A DNA stretch of 64,000 nucleotides from Martelella mediterranea (lineage in GTDB: Bacteria > Pseudomonadota > Alphaproteobacteria > Rhizobiales > Rhizobiaceae), in assembly GCF_021021415.1 (NCBI RefSeq), contig NZ_JAINWJ010000032.1:1-64000 (forward strand). The letters run 5' to 3'. A program made the translations under genes and the position numbers. Below, in pieces: positions 34,031-43,602 of this stretch (positions are counted from its first letter, which is position 1; every line of letters starts with the position of its first letter). The notes below the pieces were generated by a model. It was given only the letters and a program-made list of their open reading frames with translations, had not been told where the DNA came from and did not search any database.

Positions 34031-34738
34031 ATGGACCACCCCAAGACCTACATGACCAAGGCCGAACATGCCCGGCAGCATATCCAGGAGATGGTGCTTT
34101 CCGGAACGGTCGGGCCGGGCGACAGGATCACAACGCGGGAAGTGTCGCTCGCGCTCGGCATCAGCGAGACGCCGATCCGCGAGGCGATCCGCAGCCTCGC
34201 CTCCGATGGTTGGCTGGAGGTGCAGAACCATATCGGCGCCGTGGTGCAGGGCCTGCGCGCCGAGCAGATCCGCGAGATCAGCGCCTTGCGCGGTCTGATC
34301 TGCGGGCTCGCGGTCGAACTCGGCGCTGGAAACTTCAACGCCGACCGGCTGGCGAAGATCGACGAGAATATCGCGATCTCGGCCACGGCGCTGGAAGCCG
34401 AGGATTTCGACCTGTTCGGGGCCAAGAACTACGAGTTTCACCTGCTGCTCTGCGACAATCCGGAATCGCCCTGGTGCCGCAGGCTGCTTGAGAACATGCA
34501 CGGGCTGATGTCGGCGCAGCGCCACGGCATTCCGCCGCAGCCGGGGCGGCTCGCCGATGCCCTGGAGGAGCATAAGGCCATCCGCGACCGGCTGCGCGAG
34601 GGCGATTTCACCGCTGCGTCCGCGCTGGTGAATCAGCACGAAAAGAACACCGGCGATTTCCTGATCGACCTGATCGAGGCCGCGCCGGCCAAGGGTGTGA
34701 ACCGACGGTCGGAAGGCCGCCGCGCGTCCGCGCCATAA
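34031..34738 (+). CDS. GntR-family transcriptional regulator (FCD/FadR type)
   Basis: A 235-residue regulator. The N-terminal winged helix has ITTREVSLALGISETPIREAIRSLASDGWLEV. The rest is an all-helical FCD-type ligand domain with the metal/ligand pattern seen in NYEFHLLLC and DALEEHKAIRDRLREGDFTAA. The ATG at 34031 follows AACCGG-type sequence with only a weak ribosome-binding site. It sits between the second permease and the ATPase, an uncommon place for the regulator of a transport operon. Its likely operator is the perfect palindrome over the operon promoter at 27208-27223, implying autoregulation. Confidence 0.87.
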   Translation: MDHPKTYMTKAEHARQHIQEMVLSGTVGPGDRITTREVSLALGISETPIREAIRSLASDGWLEVQNHIGAVVQGLRAEQIREISALRGLICGLAVELGAGNFNADRLAKIDENIAISATALEAEDFDLFGAKNYEFHLLLCDNPESPWCRRLLENMHGLMSAQRHGIPPQPGRLADALEEHKAIRDRLREGDFTAASALVNQHEKNTGDFLIDLIEAAPAKGVNRRSEGRRASAP

Positions 34739-34780
34739 ATCAGCCGTGCCGGAAGGGGCGGTAAAGGGAGGAGTTTTGGA

Positions 34781-35851
34781 ATGGGTACGGTTCAAATCCG
34801 CAATGTGCGCAAATCCTACGGTGCCGTCGAGGTGCTGCACGGCGTCTCGATCGATATCGAGGATGGCGAATTCGTCGCGCTGGTCGGTCCCTCCGGGTGC
34901 GGAAAATCGACCCTGCTCAGAATGATCGCCGGCCTTGAAGGCATTACCGGCGGCGACATCGTGATCGGCGACCGCGTGGTCAACCATGTCGCGCCGAAGG
35001 ATCGCGACATCGCCATGGTATTCCAGAACTACGCGCTCTATCCGCACAAGAATGTCCGCGACAATATGGGCTTCGCGCTGAAACAGCGGCGTGTGCCGAA
35101 AGCGGAGATCGAGCGGCGCGTCGGCGATGCCGCGCGCATTCTCGGGCTTGAGCCCCTGCTGGACCGCAAGCCGCGGCAATTGTCCGGCGGCCAGCGCCAG
35201 CGCGTCGCCATGGGCCGCGCCATCGTGCGCGATCCCAATGTCTTCCTGTTCGACGAGCCGCTCTCCAATCTCGATGCCAAGCTCCGCGTGCAGATGCGCT
35301 CCGAGATCAAGGAGCTGCATCAGCGGCTGAAGACCACGACCATTTACGTGACCCACGACCAGATCGAGGCGATGACGCTTGCCGATCGGGTCGTCGTTCT
35401 GAACGGCGGCGTGATCGAGCAGGAAGGCCCGCCGCTCGAACTCTATGACAAGCCGGCCAGCCTGTTCGTCGCGGCCTTCATCGGCTCGCCGCCGATGAAC
35501 TTCCTGCAGGGCGATATCGTCGCCAGGAACGGGTTGAAGCTTGCCGACGGGCGGATATTGCCGCTGCCCGCCGCCGATCCGAAGGCCCGGCAGCGCGTCA
35601 CCGTCGGCGTCCGGCCCGAGCATTTCGTGCTTGCCGAAAGCGGCTGGCCGGCGATCGTCACGATTGTCGAGCCGACGGGTTCGGAAACCCAGATCACGGC
35701 CCGGCTTGCCGACGAGGTGATCCGCATCCTGGTGCGCGGACGCACGGATGCGGAGCCGGGCGATACGATCCATCTTCAGGTCGCGCCGGATGCGATACAT
35801 TTCTTCGACGCCGCCCCGGTGCCGGAACTGGCGCTGGAAGATCCGGTTTGA
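34781..35851 (+). CDS. Sugar ABC transporter ATP-binding protein (CUT1, UgpC/MsmK type)
   Basis: A 356-residue ATPase with Walker [11 protein letters not shown]-loop [14 protein letters not shown], signature LSGGQRQR, Walker [15 protein letters not shown] and H-loop VTHD. The C-terminal TOBE region ends in [13 protein letters not shown]. It is similar in layout to the ATPase at 4027-5136 but belongs to the 27254 operon. The ATG at 34781 follows GGGAGGAG. A 28-bp gap leads to the aldehyde dehydrogenase. Confidence 0.93.
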   Translation: MGTVQIRNVRKSYGAVEVLHGVSIDIEDGEFVALVGPSGCGKSTLLRMIAGLEGITGGDIVIGDRVVNHVAPKDRDIAMVFQNYALYPHKNVRDNMGFALKQRRVPKAEIERRVGDAARILGLEPLLDRKPRQLSGGQRQRVAMGRAIVRDPNVFLFDEPLSNLDAKLRVQMRSEIKELHQRLKTTTIYVTHDQIEAMTLADRVVVLNGGVIEQEGPPLELYDKPASLFVAAFIGSPPMNFLQGDIVARNGLKLADGRILPLPAADPKARQRVTVGVRPEHFVLAESGWPAIVTIVEPTGSETQITARLADEVIRILVRGRTDAEPGDTIHLQVAPDAIHFFDAAPVPELALEDPV

Positions 35852-35879
35852 CCGCACGAAAAGAAAGGGAGCGAGATCC

Positions 35880-37316
35880 ATGCTTGAACTCAGCAATTTC
35901 TATATCGACGGTCGCTGGACGCCAGTGACTTCGACAGCAAGCCACACGCTGGTGGACGCCACCACCGAACAGCCCTTCGGCACGATCGCGCTTGCCGGAA
36001 CAGACGAGGTTGATGCCGCGGTGATGGCCGCCAAACGCGCCTTGCCGGCATGGGCGGAGAGCGATCCCGAAGCCCGGATCGCGCTCGTCAGGCGCATCCA
36101 CGACATCTATGCCGGCCGCGTCGAAGAGATGGCGCGCGTCATCTCTCAGGAAATGGGTGCGCCGATCGAGCTTGCCCGCACCCGACAGGCGGCGGCCGGC
36201 CTGCGCCACATGACCAGTTTTCTCACCGCCATGGAGCATTTCGATTTCGTAAGGCCGCTCGGGCCGCATGCGCCGGACGATCGCATCCTGATGCAGCCGA
36301 TCGGCGTCGTCGGCCTGATCACGCCGTGGAACTGGCCGATGAGCCAGGTCGCGCTGAAGGTCATACCGGCGCTTCTTGCCGGCTGCACCATGGTGCTGAA
36401 GCCGTCGGAGCTCGCGCCGCTGTCATCCAACCTGCTGGCCGAGATCATTCACGAGGCGGGCGCGCCCGCCGGCGTCTTCAATCTCGTTCAGGGCGACGGC
36501 GCGACCGCCGGCGCGCGGCTCGTCGAACATCCCGATGTCGCCATGATTAGCTTTACCGGGTCGACGCGCGCAGGAGCCAGCATCATGCGCGGCGCAGCCG
36601 ACAGTTTCAAACGCGTCGCGCTGGAACTGGGCGGCAAGGGCGCCAACCTCATCTTCGCCGATGCCGATGAGGATGCCGTCGCGCGCGGCGTCCGGCAATG
36701 CTTCATCAACAGCGGCCAGAACTGCAACGCCCCGACCCGTATGCTGGTCGAGCGTTCGGTCTACGAGACCGCCGTGGACAAGGCGCGCGCGGCGGCCAAC
36801 GCCATCGCGGTCGGCCCCTCATCGGCAGAGGGGAAGCATATGGGACCGGTGATCTCAAAGGGACAGTTCGACAAGATCCAGGACCTGATCGAGACCGGCA
36901 TTCGCGAGGGCGCGCGGCTGGTGGCGGGCGGGACCGGCCTGCCGGCCGGCTTTAACCGCGGCTATTTCGTCCAGCCGACGGTGTTCACCGATGTCGACAA
37001 CGAAATGACCATCGCGCGCGAGGAGATTTTCGGCCCCGTTCTCAGCATCATTCCCTTTTCCGATGAGGACGAGGCGGTGGCGATCGCAAACGACACGCGC
37101 TACGGCCTCACCAATTATGTCCAGAGCGGCGATGGCGCGCGGCGCAACCGGCTGGCGCGACGCCTGCGCTCCGGCATGGTCGAGATGAATGGCCAGCCGC
37201 GCGGCGCCGGCTCGCCCTTTGGCGGCGTCGGCCATTCGGGCGGCGCGCGCGAGGGCGGCATCTGGGGGCTGGAGGAATACATGACCGTGAAATCGGTCTC
37301 GGGCTGGTCGTCGTAG
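35880..37316 (+). CDS. NAD(P)-dependent aldehyde dehydrogenase
   Basis: A 478-residue ALDH with ITPWNWPMSQ, FTGSTRAGASI, the catalytic Glu in ALELGGKGANLIF, the Cys in NSGQNCNAPTRML and EEIFGPVLSIIP. The start at 35880 follows AAAGGGAGCGAG. The C-terminal GQPRGAGSPFGGVGHSGGAREGG is typical of a subgroup often next to sugar or alcohol dehydrogenases. It closes the second ABC operon, followed by a strong bidirectional terminator (37366-37394). It probably oxidises an aldehyde derived from the imported compound. Confidence 0.9.
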   Translation: MLELSNFYIDGRWTPVTSTASHTLVDATTEQPFGTIALAGTDEVDAAVMAAKRALPAWAESDPEARIALVRRIHDIYAGRVEEMARVISQEMGAPIELARTRQAAAGLRHMTSFLTAMEHFDFVRPLGPHAPDDRILMQPIGVVGLITPWNWPMSQVALKVIPALLAGCTMVLKPSELAPLSSNLLAEIIHEAGAPAGVFNLVQGDGATAGARLVEHPDVAMISFTGSTRAGASIMRGAADSFKRVALELGGKGANLIFADADEDAVARGVRQCFINSGQNCNAPTRMLVERSVYETAVDKARAAANAIAVGPSSAEGKHMGPVISKGQFDKIQDLIETGIREGARLVAGGTGLPAGFNRGYFVQPTVFTDVDNEMTIAREEIFGPVLSIIPFSDEDEAVAIANDTRYGLTNYVQSGDGARRNRLARRLRSGMVEMNGQPRGAGSPFGGVGHSGGAREGGIWGLEEYMTVKSVSGWSS

Positions 37317-37365
37317 CCGGGCCGACGCTCCTCGGCCACCATCGCCGCCAAGGAGCGTACCCAAC

Positions 37366-37394
37366 AAAAAACCCGGCCTCGCGACCGGGTTTTT
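37366..37394. terminator. Bidirectional intrinsic terminator
   Basis: AAAACCCGG (37368-37376) pairs with CCGGGTTTT (37385-37393) with an 8-nt loop. A-rich and T-rich runs on either side make it functional in both directions. It separates the convergent aldehyde dehydrogenase and secB genes. Confidence 0.85.
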
Positions 37395-37417
37395 CAATTC
37401 GGAAAAACCTGCGCGGC

Positions 37418-37903
37418 TCAGTTGGCCGGCTGCTGCACCTTGGCGCGGGCCTGTTCCTCGGCCATGCGCTTCTGGAACATCTGCGCGAAGTCGATCGGGT
37501 CGACCAGCAGCGGCGGGAAGCCGCCATTGCGGGTGGCGTCGGCGACGATCTGGCGGGCGAAGGGGAACAGCAGACGCGGGCATTCGATGAACAGCATCGG
37601 CAGCACATGCTCCTTCGGGAAGTCGGCCACGCGGAACACGCCGCCATAGACCAGTTCGCACAGAAACATAGGCTTGTCGTTCGACTTGGCTTCCGCCTTC
37701 AGCGACAGCAGCACGTCGTAGGTGTCGTCGCCGAGCGGATTGGCGTTGACATTGACCGAGATATTGATTGCCGGCTGGCCGTCGCGCTTCTGCAGCGAGG
37801 CGGGAGCTCCCGGATTTTCAAAGGAAAGATCCTTGATGTACTGGGTGAGAATGCTCAGTGCAGGGCTCGGCTTCTTCTCCGCCGCTCCGTTTTCCTCGGC
37901 CAT
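37418..37903 (-). CDS. secB: Protein-export chaperone SecB
   Basis: A 161-residue SecB. The family core is seen in [14 protein letters not shown] near residue 20, [27 protein letters not shown] and [13 protein letters not shown], followed by [36 protein letters not shown]. It holds preproteins unfolded for SecA. The start at 37903 follows AAAGGA; upstream in-frame ATGs would add an unrelated leader. It is convergent with the ABC operon and shares a terminator with it. In rhizobia secB lies next to fxsA in the region near the chromosome origin, as here. Confidence 0.95.
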   Translation of the reverse strand: MAEENGAAEKKPSPALSILTQYIKDLSFENPGAPASLQKRDGQPAINISVNVNANPLGDDTYDVLLSLKAEAKSNDKPMFLCELVYGGVFRVADFPKEHVLPMLFIECPRLLFPFARQIVADATRNGGFPPLLVDPIDFAQMFQKRMAEEQARAKVQQPAN

Positions 37904-38008
37904 TGCGCGTCCTTTCGAGTAATGTCGTTGTGTGCGAATTAGCATCTCGCCGGCGGGCGTACAACCCTTCGTGCCGGCGGTTCGGGCCGTGAAGGCCTGC
38001 ATTTCAGC

Positions 38009-38533
38009 CTATTTGGGCTTGTCGTTGTCGTCGGGCTTGTCCTTGCCCGCCCAGGGCGAGTTCGGATCCGGATCGTGGGAGAAATCATCGGCATCGAGAT
38101 CGACCACTTTCGGCCCCTCGCGCGGACCTTCGCGGCGGGGTGGCTCGCGCGTCGTGTAGCTGAACCCGGCGGAGCGCTCGGAAACCACCACCATGTTGCG
38201 GCTCATCCGCTTCCACACGAAATCGCGAAACGGCGGGACAAACAGCAGGAAACCGCAGATATCGCTGACGAAACCGGGGATCAGCAGCAGGATGCCGGCG
38301 AGCACGATCATGCCGCCATGGACGAGGTCGCGGCCCGGATTGCCGCCGTCGCGGACATCCTGGTTGAGCCTCTGCAAAACGCTGAAACCCTGGATGCGCA
38401 ACAGGATCGCGCCGATCACGGCGGTCAGCATGATCAGGCCGAGCGTCGGAAACAGGCCGATCGCGCGACCGACGATGATGAAGCCCGCGATTTCAATGAA
38501 CGGGTAGAGAATGATGGCAATAAGAAGCGGCAA
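38009..38533 (-). CDS. fxsA: FxsA-family membrane protein
   Basis: A 174-residue membrane protein. The FxsA core of about 120 residues has membrane segments starting at residue 1 (PLLIAIILYPFIEIAGFIIV) and the signature LGLIMLTAVIGAILLRIQG, then MIVLAGILLLIPGFVSDICGFLLFVPP. A hydrophilic, acidic and Pro-rich tail of about 50 residues follows. In E. coli FxsA relieves phage exclusion when overproduced; its normal role is unknown. Neighbour of secB on the same strand, 105 bp upstream of it. Confidence 0.88.
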   Translation of the reverse strand: MPLLIAIILYPFIEIAGFIIVGRAIGLFPTLGLIMLTAVIGAILLRIQGFSVLQRLNQDVRDGGNPGRDLVHGGMIVLAGILLLIPGFVSDICGFLLFVPPFRDFVWKRMSRNMVVVSERSAGFSYTTREPPRREGPREGPKVVDLDADDFSHDPDPNSPWAGKDKPDDNDKPK

Positions 38534-38705
38534 GTCGTTTTCCTGTCTGGCTTGTCTTTTCCAGCTTGTTTTTTCTGGCTTTCTTTCCCTTTTCGCGGCC
38601 CATGGGAAATGCGCTTGATAATCCGATGTGTTACATTTGAATCATGGCCCTGTGAAGTCTATATGGGGATAGGAAAACAACAAGGAAAGCCGCGGGTACG
38701 ACGAA

Positions 38706-39407
38706 ATGGGCACAAGCGATCTGATAACCCTCTTCTTCCTGATTGCGGCTGTGGTGATTTTCTTCCAGCTTCGCAACGTTCTCGGCCGCCGCACCGGCAA
38801 TGAAAAGCCGCGCTACGAGCAGACGCCCGTGCGTTCGCGCGCCGATGCGTCGGAGGCGGCGCGCGGCGAGGGCAAAGTGATCACGCTGCCGGGCGTCGAG
38901 AAAGAACAGGAAGCCGCACGCAAGGCCGCGATCGACAGGATCGCGCCAGCGGGAAGCGACGTCAATTCCGGCCTCCAGGCGATTGCCGCGGCCGATCCGC
39001 AATTCGATCCCGACGCCTTCCTCAAGGGCGCGCGCTCGGCCTACGAGATGATCGTGATGGCCTTTGCCGAAGGCGATCGCCGCAGCCTCAAGAATCTTTT
39101 GTCGAAGGAAGTCTATGATGGCTTCAACGCCGCCATCAGCGAGCGCGAGGCCAAGGGTGAGACCGTCAGGGCGAATTTCGTCGGCATCGAAAAGGCGGAG
39201 ATTACCGAGGCCGAGGTCGAAAAGACCGAAGCCCGGATCACGCTCCGTATTGTCAGCCAGATGATCTCCGCCACCTATGGCCGGGATGGCGAGGTGGTCG
39301 ACGGCGACCCCGAGGAAATCGCGGAAATCCGGGATCTCTGGACCTTCGCCCGCGACACCAAGGCGCGCGATCCGAACTGGAAGCTGATCGCCACGGCCTC
39401 CGAATAG
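38706..39407 (+). CDS. Tim44/TimA-family membrane-anchored protein
   Basis: A 233-residue protein with one N-terminal membrane helix (LITLFFLIAAVVIFFQLRNVLGRRTG), a charged linker, and a C-terminal Tim44-like domain beginning near residue 85. The domain shows FLKGARSAYEMIVMAFAEGDRRSLKNLLSKEVYDGF, typical of the bacterial Tim44 homologue TimA. It is divergent from fxsA. In related rhizobia an mltA lytic transglycosylase gene follows it, but here only 44 bp separate it from the Smr gene. Confidence 0.88.
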   Translation: MGTSDLITLFFLIAAVVIFFQLRNVLGRRTGNEKPRYEQTPVRSRADASEAARGEGKVITLPGVEKEQEAARKAAIDRIAPAGSDVNSGLQAIAAADPQFDPDAFLKGARSAYEMIVMAFAEGDRRSLKNLLSKEVYDGFNAAISEREAKGETVRANFVGIEKAEITEAEVEKTEARITLRIVSQMISATYGRDGEVVDGDPEEIAEIRDLWTFARDTKARDPNWKLIATASE

Positions 39408-39451
39408 GCGATTGATCCGGCGGCGCCTGCCGCCTGACGGGAGTTCGACTG

Positions 39452-40009
39452 ATGAGCCGGCGCAAGCTCTCGTCCGAGGAACGCGAATTGTGGAACAAGG
39501 TGGCCCGCACGGCGCGGCCGCTTCCCGGCCGCAAGGCGGAAAGGCCCGAGGCGGCCGCCGAGAGTTTCGCGGAAATGATGAGCCCGAAGGCGCCCGCACC
39601 CATAAAGGCCGAACCGCCGCGCGCCGGCGTCTCGCCGCTTGCGCTCCGGCAGCCAAAGGAACCGCGCCACCATCCGCTGGAGCGGCCGGTGAAGAGAAAG
39701 CTCGCCAGCGGGCGCATCGGCATCGATGCCCGCATCGATCTTCACGGCCTGTTTCAGGACGAGGCCCATGCGCTGCTACTCTCCTTTCTGCGCCGCGCCC
39801 ATGAGCGCGGCCATCGCCATATCCTGGTGATCACCGGCAAGGGCGCGTCGCTTGGCAGCGATGGCGTGCTGAAGCGCACCGTGCCGCTGTGGTTCTCGCT
39901 ACCGGATTTTCGGCCGCTGATTTCCTCCTATGAGACCGCCGCCCGCCAGCATGGCGGCGAAGGCGCGCTTTATGTGCGTCTTGCCCGTCGGAAGGGAGGG
40001 GCGGCATGA
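39452..40009 (+). CDS. Smr/MutS2-domain protein
   Basis: A 185-residue protein. The N-terminal 80 residues are charged and Pro-rich; the C-terminal half is a Smr domain with IDLHGLFQDEAHALLLSFLRRAHERGHRHILVITGKG as its recognisable core and the terminal GGEGALYVRLARR. Smr domains are nucleases or nucleic acid-binding modules. It overlaps the XRE regulator gene by ATGA. This trio with TimA is a conserved neighbourhood in Rhizobiales. Confidence 0.88.
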   Translation: MSRRKLSSEERELWNKVARTARPLPGRKAERPEAAAESFAEMMSPKAPAPIKAEPPRAGVSPLALRQPKEPRHHPLERPVKRKLASGRIGIDARIDLHGLFQDEAHALLLSFLRRAHERGHRHILVITGKGASLGSDGVLKRTVPLWFSLPDFRPLISSYETAARQHGGEGALYVRLARRKGGAA

Positions 40010-40368
40010 CCCCCTTCGGCGATGCCGTGCGCGCATTGCGGGCACAGCGCGGCGTGACGCAAAAGCAGATGGCCGAGGCGATCGGCGTTTCGCCCGCCTA
40101 TCTATCCGCGCTCGAGCACGGACGGCGCGGCAAGCCGAGCTTCGATTTCCTGCAGCGGGTCGCCGGCTATTTCCACATCATCTGGGACGATGCCGAGGCG
40201 TTCTTCGAAATCGCCGATCAGTCCGATCCGCGCGTCGTGATCGACACGATCGGCCTGCCCTCCGCCCACACCGCCTTCGCCAACCATCTGTCGCGCAGTA
40301 TCGGCCGGCTGGATGAGGATGCAGTGGCGGAACTGGAAGCCGTTCTTCAAAAGCGCCTGAAACGCTGA
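40006..40368 (+). CDS. XRE-family helix-turn-helix regulator
   Basis: A 120-residue DNA-binding protein with a Cro/CI-type helix-turn-helix at the N-terminus (TQKQMAEAIGVSPAYLSALEHGRRGKPSFDFLQRVAGYF) and a short helical tail. It starts with ATGA overlap with the Smr gene. In several rhizobia this gene precedes gyrB; here the bacteriophytochrome gene follows on the opposite strand. Targets unknown. Confidence 0.87.
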   Translation: MTPFGDAVRALRAQRGVTQKQMAEAIGVSPAYLSALEHGRRGKPSFDFLQRVAGYFHIIWDDAEAFFEIADQSDPRVVIDTIGLPSAHTAFANHLSRSIGRLDEDAVAELEAVLQKRLKR

Positions 40369-40385
40369 GGCGTTGCCGGTCTCGA

Positions 40386-42908
40386 TTAACCGAACAGCCC
40401 CCTGATCATGTCCTTGTCGTAGGGCTTGGACAGGATGCGGATATCCTCGAGGCCTTCGGGAAGCGTCAGGCTGTCGCCATAGCCGGAGGCGAACACGAAG
40501 GGCACGCCATCCCGTTGCAGCCGGCGCGCCACCTCGAAGCTGGTCTCGTTGCCGAGATTGATGTCGAGAAGGCCGAAGTCGAAGGGGCTGTCACGCCGGT
40601 CAAGCATGCCCACCGCGGCTTCCACCGTCGGCGCGATAACGGTCTCCAGACTGCCGAGCCTTTCGAAGATCATCTCGGCATCCAGCGCAATCATCAGATT
40701 GTCCTCGACCACTAAAACCGATTTCGGCGGCGTGAAGGCGCTCGGCGCGGAGACCTGTTCAACGGCGGCGGGCGCCGGTTCCGGCTCCTCGGCAACCACA
40801 TGTTCGGCTGGCAGCCAGAACGCGGCCGTCACGCCTTCCAGACGATAGGAAATATCGGCCCGGCCGGAAAGCTCGAACGGTATGGTGCGCTCAATGATCG
40901 TCGAACCGAAGCCCCGGCGTTTTGGCGCTTTCACCGGCGGTCCGCCGATCTCGCGCCAGTCGATCTGGAGACTTTCGTCCGGGCCGAGGCTCCAGTCGAC
41001 CCTGACCGTGCCGCGCGCCGATGACAGCGCGCCGTATTTGGCGGAGTTGGTCATCATCTCGTGGATCACCAGCGCCATCGCGGTATAGGCTTTCGACGTC
41101 AGAAGCACGTTGGGGCCGGTGGTTTCCAGCCGCGTCTTTCTGTCGAGGAGGTAGCTTTCTGCCTCCGCCTCGATCAGTTCCGTCAGCGCGGCCGGGGCCC
41201 AGTGGTGGCGCGTGATCTGGTCGTGGGCGCGCGCCAGCGTCTGCACCCGGCCATCGAGCTTGGCGACCAGTTCGCTGGTGGAGATCGCGCCGACGCTGGT
41301 CTGCGATATCAGGCCGCGCACCAGGCCCAGAATGTTGCGGACCCGGTGGTTGAGTTCGGCGATCAGCAGTTCCTGCTTCTCATTGGCAAGCTTGCGCTCG
41401 CGCCCGGCCTCCTCCGTCAGCCGCAGCACGACTTCCAGCAGCATGATCCGCAATTGCGAGGCGGCGCGGATATCGGCGGCGGACCACGGCGCGCTCTGGC
41501 CGCGCACCGTCGTTTGCCAGGTCTCGAAACTCTTGCGCGGCGTCAGCCGGGCGCCGTTCGGGCCGTAGCTCACCGGCTTTTCCGGATTGCCGGCCCAGTT
41601 GACCTGCTGCACCAGTTCGGCCCGGAAGAACAGCAGATAGTCGCGCGGCGAGCGCGAGATCGGGATCGACAGCACGCCGGCCGCCTTTTCGACAAGGCGC
41701 TCCGCGTCTGGCATGAATGTGCCGATCTCGTGATTGGCGTAGACGGCGTTGCCGGGCAGCGCGTTCAGATGGTCGCAGAGCGCGAGGATATTGGCCGGCT
41801 CCGGCGCGTCGCCGCCGGTCACGACCCTCTCCTCCTGCACCACGGCGTAGCCATCGGCCTTGAGAATGTCGGCGAAGGATTCGGCGGAAGAATGCAGCAG
41901 TTCCGGCGTGGTGGCGTCTTTCGAAAGCGTGCGGGAAATATGCGTCGTCAGCCGGTGCACCACCTCGTCATTGGCGCGCTCTTCGGCTGAAAGCCGGGTC
42001 TGCAGGATCAGAGACAGCATGTGGCCGAACAGCAGCGCGGCGTTTCGAAGGCGCATCGAGGGCACATGGGTCTTGCCGTGGTGGCAGGCGATCAGCCCCC
42101 ACAGCGCGCCGTTGACGATCACCGAGATCGACATCGAGGCGCCGACATTCATGTTGCGCAGATATTCGAGATGGATGGTCGACACGCTTCTGAGCCGGCT
42201 TCCCGAAAGGTCCAGCACCTCGCCGTCAAGGGCAAGGATCGGCGCGCCCTCGTCGGCGACCGAGGCGATCAGCCGGATCGGGTTTTCGACATAGAGCGCG
42301 CGCGCCTGTTTGGGAATGTCGGTGGCCGGATAACGCAGGTTCAGGAATGGTTCGAGATCGTGCCTTTTGGCTTCCGCCACCACTTCGCCGGTATCATCCG
42401 CGCCGAACTTGTAGAGCATCACCCGGTCGAAACCGGTGATCAGCTTCACGAAACGGACGGTGTGGCTGTAAACTGCGGCGAAGGACGGAAGCTCGGCCAT
42501 GCGGTCGATGGCGTTGCGCACATTGGCCATGTCGGTGGCAGCACCCTCCACCGGGGTGGCGGGCTCGAACTCGATGATGATGGTGTCCTCGAACCGGTGC
42601 ACCGAGGCGTCGAACCGGCTCTCGGAACCGGCGATGCTGAGGTCATAGATCACCTCGACGCCGCGATGCGGGTTGAGGAATTGCAGGCGGTTGCGGATGG
42701 TGTGGATCGTCTCCGCCGGCAACAGCGCCTCTGCCTGCCGGCCAAGCAACGGCGCTGCCGCGACGGCGAGAAAATTGCCGATGTTTTCGGAGACATGCGA
42801 GATCGTCCAGTCGGGCGCGACGGCGACCAGAAAGCCGAATTCCTGCACGCGGCCGAGAAGATGGATCGGCTCGCGATCGCAATTGGTCAGATCGACCCGG
42901 TCGTTCAT
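40386..42908 (-). CDS. bphP: Bacteriophytochrome hybrid HWE histidine kinase with C-terminal receiver
   Basis: An 840-residue red/far-red photoreceptor kinase. The PAS domain has the biliverdin-attachment Cys10 (NCDREPIH). The GAF domain has PATDIP (Asp197) and His246 in STIHLEYLRNM. The PHY domain carries the PRxSF tongue motif at 457-461. The kinase is HWE type: His521 in AELNHRVRN, HEMMTNSAKYGALS near 616 and WREIGGPP at 651. A receiver domain follows from about 730 with phospho-acceptor Asp782 and Lys828. Unusual features: the segment after EPIH reads LLGRVQEFG where most bacteriophytochromes have a PG and PHG pattern. It is coupled by ATGA to the heme oxygenase. Confidence 0.93.
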   Translation of the reverse strand: MNDRVDLTNCDREPIHLLGRVQEFGFLVAVAPDWTISHVSENIGNFLAVAAAPLLGRQAEALLPAETIHTIRNRLQFLNPHRGVEVIYDLSIAGSESRFDASVHRFEDTIIIEFEPATPVEGAATDMANVRNAIDRMAELPSFAAVYSHTVRFVKLITGFDRVMLYKFGADDTGEVVAEAKRHDLEPFLNLRYPATDIPKQARALYVENPIRLIASVADEGAPILALDGEVLDLSGSRLRSVSTIHLEYLRNMNVGASMSISVIVNGALWGLIACHHGKTHVPSMRLRNAALLFGHMLSLILQTRLSAEERANDEVVHRLTTHISRTLSKDATTPELLHSSAESFADILKADGYAVVQEERVVTGGDAPEPANILALCDHLNALPGNAVYANHEIGTFMPDAERLVEKAAGVLSIPISRSPRDYLLFFRAELVQQVNWAGNPEKPVSYGPNGARLTPRKSFETWQTTVRGQSAPWSAADIRAASQLRIMLLEVVLRLTEEAGRERKLANEKQELLIAELNHRVRNILGLVRGLISQTSVGAISTSELVAKLDGRVQTLARAHDQITRHHWAPAALTELIEAEAESYLLDRKTRLETTGPNVLLTSKAYTAMALVIHEMMTNSAKYGALSSARGTVRVDWSLGPDESLQIDWREIGGPPVKAPKRRGFGSTIIERTIPFELSGRADISYRLEGVTAAFWLPAEHVVAEEPEPAPAAVEQVSAPSAFTPPKSVLVVEDNLMIALDAEMIFERLGSLETVIAPTVEAAVGMLDRRDSPFDFGLLDINLGNETSFEVARRLQRDGVPFVFASGYGDSLTLPEGLEDIRILSKPYDKDMIRGLFG

Positions 42909-43447
42909 TGCGCCTGTTCTCCTTCAAGATGGCAAACGGCCTCCAGATAGGCATCGAAAAGCGCCCTGGCTGACGTTACGGCCGTTGCGACGGCGCTTTG
43001 GTTGGCGGGTTGGGCGGCAAGCCAGGCCCGAAAAGACGTCCAGTGATTCTCGCCCTCGCCATGGCGCAGGAAGGCGACGGGATAGGACGCGCCGGCCTTC
43101 GCCAACTGGCCAAGCAGATAACGCGCGCCAAGCCGCGAGCCTTCCAGCACATAGGCCAGACCCGCGACCGAGCTGCTGTTGCCCGCAACGCAAGCGCCTG
43201 CCGGCATTGAAAGCGCGAGCGCCTCAAGATCGCGGGCGAGCGCCGCCGTGCGCAGCCTGTCGCCGGGAAGCGTCGCATAGAGCGGCTGGGCGGCAAGCCA
43301 GCGCTCGGCTTGAGGCAGCACGCGGGCATGCATCAGCAGGAAACGCTGATAGCCTTCGGGCGAGGCGAACGGGGTGCGGCTGACCGCGCGATCGAGGCGC
43401 TGATGCAGGTCGCTGGTATTGTTTCGCAGTTCGGCAAGCAGTTCCAT
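42905..43447 (-). CDS. bphO: Biliverdin-producing heme oxygenase
   Basis: A 180-residue heme oxygenase of the BphO type, making the biliverdin chromophore for the phytochrome downstream. The proximal His lies in NTSDLHQRLD near residue 15, and the distal-helix segment VAGLAYVLEGSRLGARYLLGQL is present. The four-base ATGA overlap with bphP indicates one operon, matching the known bphO-bphP pairing. The ATG follows TAAAGTGGCG, a weak ribosome-binding site. The 155-bp region upstream has no recognisable operator. Confidence 0.9.
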   Translation of the reverse strand: MELLAELRNNTSDLHQRLDRAVSRTPFASPEGYQRFLLMHARVLPQAERWLAAQPLYATLPGDRLRTAALARDLEALALSMPAGACVAGNSSSVAGLAYVLEGSRLGARYLLGQLAKAGASYPVAFLRHGEGENHWTSFRAWLAAQPANQSAVATAVTSARALFDAYLEAVCHLEGEQAQ

Positions 43448-43602
43448 TCGCCACTTTAGAAGAATTTAATATACGGGAAACGTGACCTTTAGACGAATAA
43501 TGCGGGCCGCGCCAGACGTTTGCGATTATGAGGGAGACAGGCAGGGGCGGGCTTTAAACCAGATTAAAACGGGTCGCTATTGGCGGGTTTTCAGGGCCGG
43601 CT

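Noticed and set aside
33695-35896. 733-codon minus-strand frame opposite permease, GntR and ATPase genes
   Set aside because: It covers three clearly real genes and shows no recognisable domain; it is a composition artefact.
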